64,000 nucleotides of DNA from Deinococcus aquaticus (GCF_028622095.1 NZ_CP115166.1:1-64000), one strand, 5' to 3'; positions 18,452-28,139 are shown, counted from the first letter of the stretch. Numbers and translations: made by a program. The notes: generated by a model not told the origin, from the sequence alone.

Positions 18452-20221
18452 TTACTTCTGGTAGATCAGCGTGACGGGGTTGTAGCCGGGGATCACGCCG
18501 AGGTTGTACACGTAGTTGCCGTACTTGTTGCTGACCGCGCCGATGTTCTCGGGTTTGGCGATGGGCGTGACGGGCAGGTTCTGCGCGAACAGCAGTTGCC
18601 AGCGGGTGTACAGCGCCTTGCGTTCCCCGACGTTGGTGGTGGTGGCGGCCTTGTCGAAGATGGTGTAGATGTCTTTTTCCCATGCGGCCATCTTTGCGAC
18701 GTTGGGTTTGTCGCCGTCCCTGGCGGGCTGGAGGCTGCGGTGCCAGTAGTACAGGGCGCCGCCGGGCTGCCAGATAGGCTTGCGGAGTTCCGGGTCGGGC
18801 TGGTCCCCGAAGGCGTGCAGGATCATTTCCCAGTCGCCGCTCTGTCCGGTGGAGAGCAGTTTGCTGCTCAGGATGCCCCGCAGGTTGACTTTCACGCCGA
18901 CCTTGGCGAAGTCGCTCTGGATGATGGTGGCCATGGCGGGGTAGGTGCTGGAGTCGGTGCCGTACGTCAGGTCGAATTCCAGGGGCTTGCCGCTGGGCAG
19001 CAGGCGGATGCCGGCGCTGTTCTTGCTCTTCAGGCCCAGGGCGTCGAGCGCCTGACCGGCGGCGGCGACGTTGAAGCTGCCCAGCTGGGGTCTGGTGTTG
19101 GCGTACCACTCCTTGTTGATGGGCGCGACGCCGTGGCCGGGCAGGCTGGCCAGGCCGTTGTACACGGTGTCGATGATGCGGTCGCGGTTCAGCACGCCCT
19201 GCATGGCGCGGCGGAAGCGCACGTCGCTGAAGACCTTGGCGAGGGCGGGGTCCCTGGCGTCGAAGTTGTACGCGACGAAGGGGGGACTGCCGAACAGGGC
19301 GGTGGAGCGCATGACCTTGAAGGGCGCGCCGGCGACTTCCTTGCCCTTCAAGTCGGGGAACTGCGCGCCGCTGATGTTCAGCTGGTCGAGGTTCCCGGCG
19401 AGGAACTGCGCGACCTGCGCCTGCGGGTCGCGGATGATCAGGAATTCGAGTCGGTCGAGGTACGGGAGGCGGGTGCCGGCCGCGTCGACCTTCCAGTGGT
19501 TGGGGTTGCGGACCAGGGTGACCTTCTGCCCGGCGGTGTAGGTGCCCAGTTTGAAGGGGCCGGTGCCGACCACGTCACTTTCGGGGCTGTTGGTGGGCCA
19601 CGCGCCGTTGATGTCGCTGGGCTTGGCGCCGCCTTCCTCCGAGAACTTCATGAGTTTGTGCTTGGGCATGATGAACGAGCGCATCTGCAGCAGGAAGGCG
19701 GGGCTGGGGCGCGGCAGGTCGAACTTCACGGTGTACTGGTTCACACGGCTGATCTCGACCGGTTTGCCGTCCAGTTTGAAGCTGGCGGCGTCCCCGGCGC
19801 GGGCTTCGGGGTTCATGATGATGTTCTTGTACGTGAAGACGACGTCGTCGGCGTCGAAGGTCTGCCCGTCGCTCCACTTGACGCCCTGGCGGAGTTTGAA
19901 GGTGTAGGTTTTTCCGCCGTTGCTGACGGCGTAGCTTTCGGCCAGGGCGGGTTCGAGTTTGTAGGTGGCGAGGTTGAATTCCAGCAGGCCGTCGAACAGC
20001 TGCTGGGAGACCAGGCCGAGGTTGTTGTCGATGACGCCGTAGTAGAACAGGCTCTGTGGGCTGTCTCCGAGGGGCAGGGCGTAGGTGCCGCCCTGCTTGC
20101 CGTTCGTGACGCCGAGGGTGCCGTAACCGCTGATCTTCTTGGGGGCGGCGTGGGCGGTGCCGGTCAGGGCGGCGGTCATCAGGGTGAGGGTGATCAGCGC
20201 CAGTGGGGTGGGTCTGTGCAT
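18452..20221 (-). CDS. Family 5 extracellular solute-binding protein
   Basis: Periplasmic binding protein of 589 residues for an oligopeptide-type importer. MHRPTPLALITLTLMTAALTGTAHAA is an Sec signal peptide with an AHA cleavage site. Family 5 hallmarks are LAESYAVSNGGKTYTFKLRQGVKWSDG, TADDVVFT-like (DADDVVFTYKNII) and VGTGPFKL. The start at 20221 follows GGAGG 6 nt upstream. Divergence from the GntR/anmK/murQ operon suggests it imports cell-wall fragments such as anhydro-muropeptides (inference). It could instead be a general peptide importer. Confidence 0.92.
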   Translation of the reverse strand: MHRPTPLALITLTLMTAALTGTAHAAPKKISGYGTLGVTNGKQGGTYALPLGDSPQSLFYYGVIDNNLGLVSQQLFDGLLEFNLATYKLEPALAESYAVSNGGKTYTFKLRQGVKWSDGQTFDADDVVFTYKNIIMNPEARAGDAASFKLDGKPVEISRVNQYTVKFDLPRPSPAFLLQMRSFIMPKHKLMKFSEEGGAKPSDINGAWPTNSPESDVVGTGPFKLGTYTAGQKVTLVRNPNHWKVDAAGTRLPYLDRLEFLIIRDPQAQVAQFLAGNLDQLNISGAQFPDLKGKEVAGAPFKVMRSTALFGSPPFVAYNFDARDPALAKVFSDVRFRRAMQGVLNRDRIIDTVYNGLASLPGHGVAPINKEWYANTRPQLGSFNVAAAGQALDALGLKSKNSAGIRLLPSGKPLEFDLTYGTDSSTYPAMATIIQSDFAKVGVKVNLRGILSSKLLSTGQSGDWEMILHAFGDQPDPELRKPIWQPGGALYYWHRSLQPARDGDKPNVAKMAAWEKDIYTIFDKAATTTNVGERKALYTRWQLLFAQNLPVTPIAKPENIGAVSNKYGNYVYNLGVIPGYNPVTLIYQK

Positions 20222-20300
20222 GGAGGGCCTCCGGGAGGTGACGGGTGTCAGGGGAGTGTCTGCTGCGGGCGGCGGATTGTGCAATGCGGCTCCTAGCCTA

Positions 20301-20354
20301 ATACCACTTTGGGTCCACCCGCAAGTCTATTGCCAAGTGGTCTGAAGGTGGTAT
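20301..20354. promoter_or_regulatory. Candidate GntR operators in the divergent promoter region
   Basis: ATACCAC (20301-20307) is mirrored by GTGGTAT (20348-20354), and ACCACTT (20303-20309) by AAGTGGT (20335-20341). Three ACCAC/GTGGT half-sites therefore cover both promoters. The right-hand sites lie in the spacer of the gntR promoter. Consistent with autoregulation and control of the divergent transporter. Confidence 0.6.
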
Positions 20355-20357
20355 CCT
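20330..20357 (+). promoter_or_regulatory. Leaderless promoter of gntR-anmK-murQ
   Basis: TTGCCA at 20330-20335, 16-nt spacer, TATCCT at 20352-20357, then 7 nt to the ATG at 20365. This spacing supports a leaderless transcript and selects ATG 20365 over GTG 20359. Confidence 0.7.
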
Positions 20358-20364
20358 TGTGGGG

Positions 20365-21141
20365 ATGTCCGACACCTCCTCCACCTGGGCCATACCGCTG
20401 GACGCCGGAAGCGCCACGCCAGTCTACGTGCAGGTCGCGCAGGGACTCGCCAGCCGCATCGAGAGCGGCCAGCTGCGCCGCGGCAGCGCCCTGCCCGCCG
20501 AACGCGACCTGGCCGCCACGCTCGGCGTGTCCCGCGTCACCATCCGGCAGGCCCTGGCCTTACTTTCCCAGCAGGGACTGCTGGCCCGCCGGCACGGCAG
20601 CGGCACCTTCGTCACGCCGCCCGCCCAGCCCGGCGACCTGCCCAGCCGCCCCCTGGCCCTGCTGGCCTCGTTCTCCGAGGACGTCCGCTCACGCGGGCAG
20701 ACGCCCGGCGCGCGGGTCCTGAGCTTCGAACGGGCCCGCCCGAACGCGCAGGAAGCCATGAGTCTCGCGCTGTCCCCCAGCGAGAGCGTGTACCGCCTGC
20801 GCCGCCTGCGCACCGCCAACGGGGAGCCGCTGGCCATCGAGGACTCCACCCTGCCCGCCGCACTCGTCGGCGACCTGACCGAGCAGGACGTGCAGGACGC
20901 CAGCCTGTACGCCCTGCTGCAGGGGCGCGGCCTGAGCCCCGTGCGCGCCATCCGGCACCTGCGCGCCCTGAACGCCGACCTGCACCTCTCGCCGCTGCTG
21001 GGCGTCACGGTCGGCGCGGCCCTGCTGGCCACCGACCGCGTCTCCTGGCTGGAAAGCGGGCAGCCCATCGAGTACGCCCGCGCGCACTACCGCGGGGACC
21101 GCTACGACTTCGTGATGGAACTGCGCGGGGACCAGCGTTGA
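20365..21141 (+). CDS. GntR-family transcriptional regulator (HutC-type)
   Basis: Regulator of 258 residues. The N-terminal winged helix is seen in [50 protein letters not shown] and HGSGTFV; the C-terminal UTRA effector domain spans about residues 85-255 ([23 protein letters not shown]). HutC/NagR-type regulators sense small metabolites such as sugar phosphates. Here the neighbours point to a MurNAc or GlcNAc derivative (inference). The gene overlaps anmK by 4 nt. Confidence 0.92.
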   Translation: MSDTSSTWAIPLDAGSATPVYVQVAQGLASRIESGQLRRGSALPAERDLAATLGVSRVTIRQALALLSQQGLLARRHGSGTFVTPPAQPGDLPSRPLALLASFSEDVRSRGQTPGARVLSFERARPNAQEAMSLALSPSESVYRLRRLRTANGEPLAIEDSTLPAALVGDLTEQDVQDASLYALLQGRGLSPVRAIRHLRALNADLHLSPLLGVTVGAALLATDRVSWLESGQPIEYARAHYRGDRYDFVMELRGDQR

Positions 21142-22439
21142 GCAGCGCCCCGCGCGTGCTGGGCCTGATGAGCGGCACCAGCGCCGACGGCATCGACGCC
21201 GCCCTGCTGGAACTGCCCGGCTGGCCCGACCTGCGCGGAACCCACGCTCCCCCTACCCCCCAGACCCTGAGTGCCCTGAGTGCCCTGAGTGACCTGAGTG
21301 ACCGGGGCGGCCGGCCCCACGCGCCGCGCGGCCGGGTGGTCGCGCACACCTTCACGCCCTACCCGCCGGACCTGCGCGCCGCCGTGCTGGCCGCCATGCA
21401 GGGCGGGGTGGGCACCGCCGACCTGACCCAGCTGCACTGGGCGCTGGGAGAGGCGCTGGCGCAGGCCGCCGCGCCGCACGCCGCGCACGCCGACCTGATC
21501 GCCAGCCACGGGCAGACCGTGCAGCACCACCCGGCCCCCGACCCGGCGCGCGGCTGGGCCCGCCCCGCCACCCTGCAACTCGGGGAGGCCGCCGTGATCG
21601 CCGCGCACACCGGGCGGCCCGTCGTGGCCGACTTCCGGCCCGCCGACATGGCCGCCGGAGGCGTGGGCGCGCCGCTGGTGCCGTTCGCGGACTGGGCGCT
21701 GCTGGCGCAGGACGGCGTGAACCGCACCCTGCTGAACCTGGGCGGCATCGCGAACGTCACCGCCCTGCGCGGCCTCGACCCGGGGCGCGTGCAGGCCTTC
21801 GATACCGGCCCCGCCAACTGCCTGCTCGACGAGATCGCCGCCCTGACCGGCCAGACGCATGACGCCGGCGGCGCGCTGGCCGCGTCCGGTCAGGTGCACG
21901 AACCCACCCTGGCGCGCTGGCTCTCGCACCCGGACCTCGCGCAGCCGCCCCCCAGGGCCACCGGGCGGGAAGTCTGGACCCTCGGACGCCTGCCCGTCCC
22001 CCCGGACCTGAGCCCGGACCTGAGTGCCGCCGATCTGGCCGCGACCGCCACGGCCCTGACCGCCCAGAGTGTCGCCCAGGCGCTGCGGTTCCTCAGCGGC
22101 CCGCCCGGCGAGGTGGTCGTGGCGGGCGGCGGGGCGCGCAACCCCGCCCTGATGCGGGCGCTGGCCGCCGCCCTGGCAGACCTGCCCACGCCCACGCCGC
22201 TGCGGACCTTCGCGGACCTCGGCTGGACCGACGCCGGATTCACCGACGCCACCCGCGAGGCCGCCGCCTTCGCGTTCCTGGGGTACGCGCACGCGCAGGG
22301 CTGGCCGAACACCCTGCCGCACACCACCGGCGCCCGCCACGCCGTCATTGCCGGCCGCTGGACGCCCGCTCCTCCAGCAGCCGCGCCGCGCCGTCCGGTT
22401 CCCGTCAACCCCGCCCTTTTCCCTGGAGACCGCCCATGA
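21138..22439 (+). CDS. anmK: Anhydro-N-acetylmuramic acid kinase
   Basis: Cleaves and phosphorylates 1,6-anhydroMurNAc to MurNAc 6-phosphate in peptidoglycan recycling. [20 protein letters not shown] is the N-terminal phosphate-binding signature. [22 protein letters not shown] (here [11 protein letters not shown]), [11 protein letters not shown] and [14 protein letters not shown] follow in family order. At 433 residues it is longer than usual, partly because of a loop at about residues 35-60 coded by four 9-bp repeats (CTGAGTGCC/CTGAGTGAC, 21267-21302). The start is TTG, overlapping the gntR stop (TTGA). The stop overlaps murQ. Confidence 0.94.
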   Translation: MSSAPRVLGLMSGTSADGIDAALLELPGWPDLRGTHAPPTPQTLSALSALSDLSDRGGRPHAPRGRVVAHTFTPYPPDLRAAVLAAMQGGVGTADLTQLHWALGEALAQAAAPHAAHADLIASHGQTVQHHPAPDPARGWARPATLQLGEAAVIAAHTGRPVVADFRPADMAAGGVGAPLVPFADWALLAQDGVNRTLLNLGGIANVTALRGLDPGRVQAFDTGPANCLLDEIAALTGQTHDAGGALAASGQVHEPTLARWLSHPDLAQPPPRATGREVWTLGRLPVPPDLSPDLSAADLAATATALTAQSVAQALRFLSGPPGEVVVAGGGARNPALMRALAAALADLPTPTPLRTFADLGWTDAGFTDATREAAAFAFLGYAHAQGWPNTLPHTTGARHAVIAGRWTPAPPAAAPRRPVPVNPALFPGDRP

Positions 22440-23539
22440 CGCACCCACCGGATTCCTCCTCCGAGCCGCAGGTCCCCCACCCGGAAACCCCGGGCCAGAG
22501 CCTCACGCCGGACGCCACACCGCTGCCAGCGGGCGCCCTGCTGCCAGAAGACGCCCTGCTGTCAGAGGGACCGTTGCCCGCTGGACGACTGCCGGCGGAA
22601 CCCCTGCCCGGAGGGGACCGTCCGCCGCGCCGGCCCGCGCCGCTGCCGCCCGAGGCCCGCCGCACCGAGGGGTTCCGCAGTGACCACGCCGACCTGGACC
22701 GCCTGAGTACCGGCGCGCTGGTGCAGGCACTCGCGGACGACCAGTTGCAGGCCGTGAACGCCGCCCGCGACGCCGCGCCCGCCCTGGCCCGCGCGGTCAC
22801 GGCCGCGCTGCCCCGCCTGGAACGCGGCGGGCGCCTCGTGTACGCCGGCGCCGGGACCAGCGGGCGGCTGGGCGTGCTGGACGCCACGGAACTCACGCCG
22901 ACCTTCTCCTGGCCGGCCGAGCGGGCCGTGCCGCTGATCGCCGGGGGCGAAAGCGCCATCCGCCGCGCCGTCGAGGGCGCTGAGGATGACCGTGAAGCCG
23001 GGCAGCGGGACGTGCAGGCCGCCGGGGTCGGTCCCGACGACGTGCTGATCGGCGTGGCCGCCAGCGGCACCACGCCCTACGTGCTGGGCGCGCTGGCCGC
23101 CGCGCGGGCCGCCGGAGCGCTGACCATCAGCCTGTCGAACAATCCGGGCACGCCGCTGCTGGACGCCGCCGACTGCGCCGTGCTGCTGGACACCGGCCCG
23201 GAACTCATCAGCGGCAGCACCCGCCTGAAGGCCGGCACGGCGCAGAAGATCGCGCTGAACACCCTGTCGAGCGCGCTGATGGTGCGGCTCGGCAAGGTGT
23301 ACGGGAACCTGATGGTGGACGTGCGCACCAGCAACATCAAACTCGAGGGCCGGGCGCTGCGGCTGGTCATGCACGCCGCGAACGCCAGCGAATCGCAGTC
23401 CCGCGCGGCGCTGCTGGAAGCGAACGGGCAGGTGAAAGTCGCCGTGGTCGCCCTGCGCCTGGGCGTGAGCGTCCGCGAGGCCGCCCGCCGTCTGGACGAG
23501 GCAGGCGGGCACGCCCGCGCCGCGCTGGGCGAGGCCTGA
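22436..23539 (+). CDS. murQ: N-acetylmuramic acid 6-phosphate etherase
   Basis: Removes lactate from MurNAc 6-phosphate to give GlcNAc 6-phosphate. The SIS-fold core is intact: [19 protein letters not shown] with the catalytic glutamate, [39 protein letters not shown] and [14 protein letters not shown]. The core would begin near [16 protein letters not shown], so the 367-residue product has a Pro/Leu-rich N-terminal extension of about 70 residues absent from typical 300-residue enzymes. The ATG overlaps the anmK stop by 4 nt, so the extension is probably translated. No other in-frame start was picked out. Confidence 0.94.
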   Translation: MTHPPDSSSEPQVPHPETPGQSLTPDATPLPAGALLPEDALLSEGPLPAGRLPAEPLPGGDRPPRRPAPLPPEARRTEGFRSDHADLDRLSTGALVQALADDQLQAVNAARDAAPALARAVTAALPRLERGGRLVYAGAGTSGRLGVLDATELTPTFSWPAERAVPLIAGGESAIRRAVEGAEDDREAGQRDVQAAGVGPDDVLIGVAASGTTPYVLGALAAARAAGALTISLSNNPGTPLLDAADCAVLLDTGPELISGSTRLKAGTAQKIALNTLSSALMVRLGKVYGNLMVDVRTSNIKLEGRALRLVMHAANASESQSRAALLEANGQVKVAVVALRLGVSVREAARRLDEAGGHARAALGEA

Positions 23540-23544
23540 GCCGC

Positions 23545-24603
23545 GTGGCCGGCCCAGACCCGAGCATGAGCCCGGTCATTCCGCCGCGCACGCGGGCGCT
23601 GCTGGAGCGGGCCACGCAGGGTCACGGCGGACCGAGCGCCGCCGCGCTGGGCGTGGTGAACGCCGCCGGCGAGCAGGCGACCGTCCTGCTGGGCACGCTG
23701 CAACGCCCGGAACGCCCGGCAGACGCGCCTCCCCTGCACGCGGACTCCTGGTGGGACCTCGCCAGCCTCACCAAGCCGCTGCTGACGGCCCGCGAGGTCC
23801 TGCGCGCCGCCGAGCGCGGCCTGCTGGACCTGGACGACCCGCTCGGCACGCACCTGCCGGACCTCGCGTGGATGCCGGGACAGACCGGCGGGGACGGCCT
23901 GCGTGAACGCACGCTGCGGCACCTGCTGACGCACAGCGCCGGCCTGCACGCCTGGGCGAAACTGTTCACCTGGGGCGACGAGCGCACCATCCGCGCCCGC
24001 TTCCTGCATGAACCCTGGCCGGTCAGTGAGGCCGGCCCGGTCGTGTACTCGGACCTGGGATACGTGCTGCTGGGCCGCGTGCTGGAACGCCTGCACGGAC
24101 ACCCGCTGCGGGACCTGCCACTGGATGGCGGGCTGACCTTCACGCCCGACCCGGCCCGCGCGGTCGCCACGGAACACTGCCTGTGGCGCGAACGCCTGCT
24201 GCGCGGGGAGACGCACGACGAGAATGCCGCCGCGATGGGCGGAGTCGCCGGGCACGCCGGGCTGTTCGGCACGCTGGGCGGCGTGCTGCGCCAGGGCGAA
24301 CTGCTGCTGCGCGGCGGCTGGCTCTCCCCGGCCGCGCAGGCCGAAACGCTGCGCCCACAGGTCGAGGGCCGCACCCTCGCGTTCGTGACGTCCAGCCCCG
24401 GCTGGAGCGGCGGCAGCCTCGCCAGTCCCGCCGCGTTCGGGCACACCGGCTTTACCGGCACCGGCCTGTGGGTGGACCCCGCGCGTGGCCTCGCCTGGAC
24501 GCTGCTGACCAACCGCGTGCACCCGACCCGCCACACCAGTTTCGACATTCAGTGCCTACGCCGCGCCGTGGGCAACACCCTGCTGGCCGCTCAGGGCGTG
24601 TAG
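23545..24603 (+). CDS. Serine hydrolase, class C beta-lactamase/penicillin-binding protein family
   Basis: A 352-residue serine hydrolase. SLTK (about residues 74-77) is the SxxK active site, VVYSDLGYVLLG gives the YxN-equivalent as YSD, and GHTGFTGTGLW gives HTG in place of KTG. No signal peptide is evident, so it may act in the cytoplasm on recycled muropeptides or esters. It is the fourth gene after gntR, anmK and murQ, only 5 nt from murQ. The start could be GTG 23545 or ATG 23566. Confidence 0.88.
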   Translation: MAGPDPSMSPVIPPRTRALLERATQGHGGPSAAALGVVNAAGEQATVLLGTLQRPERPADAPPLHADSWWDLASLTKPLLTAREVLRAAERGLLDLDDPLGTHLPDLAWMPGQTGGDGLRERTLRHLLTHSAGLHAWAKLFTWGDERTIRARFLHEPWPVSEAGPVVYSDLGYVLLGRVLERLHGHPLRDLPLDGGLTFTPDPARAVATEHCLWRERLLRGETHDENAAAMGGVAGHAGLFGTLGGVLRQGELLLRGGWLSPAAQAETLRPQVEGRTLAFVTSSPGWSGGSLASPAAFGHTGFTGTGLWVDPARGLAWTLLTNRVHPTRHTSFDIQCLRRAVGNTLLAAQGV

Positions 24604-24673
24604 GCGGCTACCCAGAGGCGCCGGGCAGGCCGGGATGGATGACAGAAACGGTCAGGAATGTGAGAAATCTGTC

Positions 24674-24895
24674 ATGTCGAGTTTTTCACACTCAGGCATG
24701 TTCGTAGACATTCTGCTGTGGATCACCACTGTTCAGGTTCTGGCCGGCACCGGACTGGGGCTGCTGTGCGCGTTTCTGATCTGGCGCGGCCCGCGTGAAG
24801 GCTCACCCGATCAGTCGTTCCAGACGGCCCTGAACCGTCACACGGCGGGCCACACGGAACACCAGTGGAACCTGACCAGCACCCGCACCGACTGA
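24674..24895 (+). CDS. Small membrane protein, hypothetical
   Basis: A 73-residue ORF with one hydrophobic segment (ILLWITTVQVLAGTGLGLLCAFLIW) followed by a polar tail. Starts at ATG 24674 or ATG 24698. No family recognised. It is supported by the membrane segment and the lack of any competing gene; no clear ribosome-binding site or TANNNT box was found. Confidence 0.4.
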   Translation: MSSFSHSGMFVDILLWITTVQVLAGTGLGLLCAFLIWRGPREGSPDQSFQTALNRHTAGHTEHQWNLTSTRTD

Positions 24896-25058
24896 AGGAC
24901 CGACTGAAGGGATTCCCTCTGGCCAGCTCTCAACAGCCGAATGTGAGAACAGACTCTGCGTGACCCTAAGGGCAGTTGTGCGGCCCCTGAAGCGCAGCTC
25001 TGCACCACTTCAAGACCGCTGTCATCAGCGCCCGCCGCACAGGAGTGACACTAACGGT

Positions 25059-25172
25059 ATGGAATTCCTCTTCGCTCTGGCCGCCATCGCGATCCCCCTG
25101 ATCTCCCTGCCTGTCCTGTTCCCGGAGCGCGTGCAGACCGCCCCCCAGAACGCGGCCCAGCGCAACCAGTGA
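25059..25172 (+). CDS. Very small membrane peptide, hypothetical
   Basis: A 37-residue ORF: a hydrophobic helix (FLFALAAIAIPLISLPVLF) and a short polar C-terminus. An AGGAG lies at 25041-25045, rather far (13 nt) from the ATG. A hairpin at 25229-25251 could end its transcript. The interval 24896-25058 contains nothing else that I can support. Confidence 0.35.
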   Translation: MEFLFALAAIAIPLISLPVLFPERVQTAPQNAAQRNQ

Positions 25173-25228
25173 GGACAACGACCCCGCCACACACCACAGC
25201 ACCTCGAACATTCAAGCTTCACCCGCAC

Positions 25229-25251
25229 CGGACGCCCTGAACAGGCGTCCG
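25229..25251 (+). terminator. Hairpin terminator before the P-type ATPase gene
   Basis: CGGACGCC (25229-25236), loop CTGAACA, GGCGTCCG (25244-25251), followed by ATCTTGTTGG. Eight perfect pairs with a weak T-rich tail. Confidence 0.65.
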
Positions 25252-25309
25252 ATCTTGTTGGTCGGGCTGCCCCTCACAGCCCATGCGTCACCCGCCCTGT
25301 CAGAGATCC

Positions 25310-25339
25310 GTGACATCTGAGCGTCTGCTCAGGTATACT
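25310..25339 (+). promoter_or_regulatory. Promoter and operator of the metal-export operon
   Basis: GTGACA (25310-25315), 18-nt spacer, TATACT (25334-25339), then 5 nt to the ATG. The spacer holds a perfect dyad CTGAGC-GTCT-GCTCAG (25317-25332). An 18-nt spacer with a dyad inside is a common layout for metal-responsive operators. The ArsR/SmtB protein encoded downstream is the obvious ligand. Confidence 0.75.
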
Positions 25340-25344
25340 GGGTC

Positions 25345-27693
25345 ATGACGTCCGCGCCTCGCCCCCCCTCCCCCGCAGCGGTCCGGCAGGCCACGGCCGA
25401 CCAGCCGCCCACCCTGAGCTACCTGGTGCAGGGCATGGACTGCGCCAGTTGCGTGGCGAAAGTCGAGCGGCTGGTGGGCGGCCTGCCCGGCACCGGCGAG
25501 GTCAGCACCAGCTTCACGCGGCAGACCCTGAAGTTGCAGCTGGACGAGACGCGCACGCCCCGGCAGACGCTGGAACAGCACCTGCGGTCGCTGGGGTACG
25601 TGCCCACCTTGCAGGGCGGTGATCCGGCCACACCGGTCACGCACGGCGGCGGGCACGCGCACGAACACGGGCACGAACACGCGCACGGGCATTCCCACGC
25701 GCCCGCTGCGGGGCCGGCGCAGCCCTGGCACCAGAGTCCCCAGGGACGACTGGTGCTGCTGTCGGGCGTGCTGCTGGCCGCCGCGTGGGTCCTGAGCTTC
25801 GCAGCACCCGCCCTGAGCACGGCTGCGTTCGTGGCGGCGACGCTGCTGGGCGTGTGGCCGCTCGCGCGCCGCGCCGTGGCCAGCGCCCGGTTGGGGGACC
25901 CGTTCAGCATCAACATGCTGGTCAGCCTCGCGGCCACCGGCGCGGTCCTGATCGGGCAGGCCGCCGAGGGAGCGGTCGTGGTGTTCTTCTTCGCGGTGGG
26001 CGAACTGCTTGAGGGCGTGGCGGCGGGCCGTGCCCGCGCGGGCATCCGGGCGCTCGCGGCGCTGGCCCCGAAAACGGCCCTGCTGCTGCCGGACAGCGCC
26101 GCCGGGTCCGCCGGCGCGGCGCGTGAAGTGCCGGCCGACACCCTGCGCGCCGGGCAGACCGTGCAGGTCAACCCCGGAGCGCGCGTGCCGGCAGACGGCA
26201 CGGTGCTCGGCGGCACGTCCGGCGTGGACGACAGTCCCGTGACCGGCGAGAGCGTCCCGGCCGTGAAAAGCGTGGGGGACCGCGTCTTCGCGGGGAGCAT
26301 CAACGGGGACGGCCTGCTGACCGTGCGGGTGGACCGCGAGGCGAGCGACAACACCATCGCGCGGATCACCGCCATGGTCGAGGAAGCCGAGGCCAGCCGC
26401 GCCCCCACCGCCCGCTTCATCGACCGGTTCAGCCGCGTGTACACGCCGGGCGTGGTGCTGGTCTCGGCCCTGGTGGCCACCGTGCCCCCACTGCTGCTGG
26501 GCGGCGACTGGCACACCTGGCTGTACCGGGGGATCAGCCTGCTGCTGATCGGCTGCCCGTGCGCGCTGGTCCTGAGCGTCCCGGCCGCCATCACCAGCGG
26601 CGTCAGCGCCGGGGCGCGGCGCGGCCTGCTGATCAAGGGCGGCGCAGCCCTGGAAAGCATCGGCGGCGTGCGCAGCGTCGCGTTCGACAAGACCGGCACC
26701 CTCACCGCCGGTCACCCGCGCGTGACGGACGTTCACCCGGTCGGCGGCACCCGCGAGGACGTGCTGCGGCTGGCTGCAGCGGCCGAGGCGGGCAGCAGTC
26801 ACCCGCTGGCCCGCGCGGTCCTGGACGCCGCACGCGGCCTGAACGTTCCGGCCGTGACGGACGCGCGCGCCCTGCCCGGCCGGGCCGTCACCGCCCGCCT
26901 GAGCGGCACTGAGGCCGGCGTGGGCCGCGAGGTCACCGTGAGTTCCCCCGGGCACGCCGCCGCGCTGACCGACATCGCCCAGGACGTGCAGGCTCAGGTC
27001 ACGCGACTGGAAGAACAGGGCCGCACCGCCGTCCTCGTCCTGCTGGGTGAGCAGGGCGGGCAGGTCGCGCCCAAGGTGTGCGGCGTGATCGGCCTGCGGG
27101 ACGAACCCCGCCCCGACGCAGCCCCCGCCCTGGCCGCCCTGCACCGCCTGGGCGTGCGGACCGTCATGTTGACCGGCGACAACACCCGCACCGCGCAGGC
27201 CATCGCGGACGACTTGCGGCGCGCCGGCGCGCCGGAACTGGAGGTGCACGCGGCGCTGCTCCCGGAGGACAAACTGCGCCTCATCCGCGACCTGCAGGCC
27301 CACGGCAGCGTCGCCATGATCGGGGACGGCATCAACGACGCGCCCGCCCTGGCGCAGGCGGACGTGGGCATCGCCATGGGCGGCGGCACCGACGTGGCCC
27401 TCGAAACGGCGGACGCCGCGCTGCTGCGAGAGCAGGTGAGTGGCTTGGCCGACCTGATCGCCCTGAGCCGCGCCACCATGAGCAACATCCGCGTGAACAT
27501 CGCCTTCGCGCTGGGCCTCAAGGCCATCTTCCTGATCACCACGCTGCTGGGCTACACCAACCTGTGGATGGCGGTCCTGGCCGACACCGGCGCGACCGCC
27601 ATCGTCACCGCGAACGCCCTGCGCCTGCTGCGCTGGCAGCCGCCCGCCCGCCCGGCCGCGCCCGCACCGGCCGCCCACCCGGAGGCCGCGTGA
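25345..27693 (+). CDS. Zn2+/Cd2+/Pb2+-type P1B ATPase
   Basis: Metal-exporting ATPase of 782 residues in the inner membrane. The N-terminal HMA domain has GMDCASC (Cys33, Cys36). A His-rich linker (GGGHAHEHGHEHAHGHSH) lies near residues 93-113. The membrane CPC motif (GCPCALVLS, near 404), the phosphorylation site DKTGT (near 448), and GDGINDAPA near 655 are all present. CPC with this C-terminal half fits the Zn/Cd/Pb group better than Cu, and the His-rich linker favours zinc. It starts leaderless or nearly so. Its stop overlaps the arsR-type gene by 4 nt. Confidence 0.94.
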   Translation: MTSAPRPPSPAAVRQATADQPPTLSYLVQGMDCASCVAKVERLVGGLPGTGEVSTSFTRQTLKLQLDETRTPRQTLEQHLRSLGYVPTLQGGDPATPVTHGGGHAHEHGHEHAHGHSHAPAAGPAQPWHQSPQGRLVLLSGVLLAAAWVLSFAAPALSTAAFVAATLLGVWPLARRAVASARLGDPFSINMLVSLAATGAVLIGQAAEGAVVVFFFAVGELLEGVAAGRARAGIRALAALAPKTALLLPDSAAGSAGAAREVPADTLRAGQTVQVNPGARVPADGTVLGGTSGVDDSPVTGESVPAVKSVGDRVFAGSINGDGLLTVRVDREASDNTIARITAMVEEAEASRAPTARFIDRFSRVYTPGVVLVSALVATVPPLLLGGDWHTWLYRGISLLLIGCPCALVLSVPAAITSGVSAGARRGLLIKGGAALESIGGVRSVAFDKTGTLTAGHPRVTDVHPVGGTREDVLRLAAAAEAGSSHPLARAVLDAARGLNVPAVTDARALPGRAVTARLSGTEAGVGREVTVSSPGHAAALTDIAQDVQAQVTRLEEQGRTAVLVLLGEQGGQVAPKVCGVIGLRDEPRPDAAPALAALHRLGVRTVMLTGDNTRTAQAIADDLRRAGAPELEVHAALLPEDKLRLIRDLQAHGSVAMIGDGINDAPALAQADVGIAMGGGTDVALETADAALLREQVSGLADLIALSRATMSNIRVNIAFALGLKAIFLITTLLGYTNLWMAVLADTGATAIVTANALRLLRWQPPARPAAPAPAAHPEAA

Positions 27694-28121
27694 CCACGCC
27701 CACTCCCCACCCGGAGGCGGCCGATCAGGCGGCGCTGTCCGATCATGCTGCGCTGGCCGACCACGCTGCGCTGTGCGAGGTCAGCTGCCTTCACCCGCAC
27801 GCGGTCGCGCAGGCCCGCGCGGGGCAGCCCGGCCCGGCCGACATCGAGGCCGCCAGCACCCTGCTGAAAGTCATCGCCGACCCCACCCGCCTGAAACTCC
27901 TGAGCGCCCTGCAGGGCGGGGAACTATGTGTGTGCGACCTGTCCGCCGTGATCGGCCTGAGCGAGAGCGCCGTCAGCCACCAGCTGCGCCTGCTGCGCGA
28001 ACAGCGGATCGTGACCTTCCGCAAGCAGGGCCGCGTGGCGTACTACCGCCTGCTGGACGCTCACGTCGCTGGCCTGATCGGCGTGGTCCTCGACCACGTG
28101 CGCGAGCCGGTGCCTTCCTGA
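27690..28121 (+). CDS. ArsR/SmtB-family metal-responsive repressor (CadC-like)
   Basis: Winged-helix repressor of 143 residues starting at GTG 27690. The recognition helix region is LSESAVSHQLRLLREQRIVTFRKQGRVAYYRL. The ELCVCDL motif supplies two cysteines in alpha-3, and CEVSCLHPH in the N-terminus supplies further Cys/His ligands, the arrangement of CadC-type sensors of Cd, Pb or Zn. It is co-transcribed with the ATPase and probably binds the dyad at 25317-25332. Confidence 0.92.
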   Translation: MTTPTPHPEAADQAALSDHAALADHAALCEVSCLHPHAVAQARAGQPGPADIEAASTLLKVIADPTRLKLLSALQGGELCVCDLSAVIGLSESAVSHQLRLLREQRIVTFRKQGRVAYYRLLDAHVAGLIGVVLDHVREPVPS

Positions 28122-28139
28122 CCGGCGCGCGGGCGCCAC

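Noticed and set aside
25300..27678. 792-codon minus-strand frame opposite the P-type ATPase
   Set aside because: The plus strand carries every P-type ATPase motif; this frame is compositional noise.
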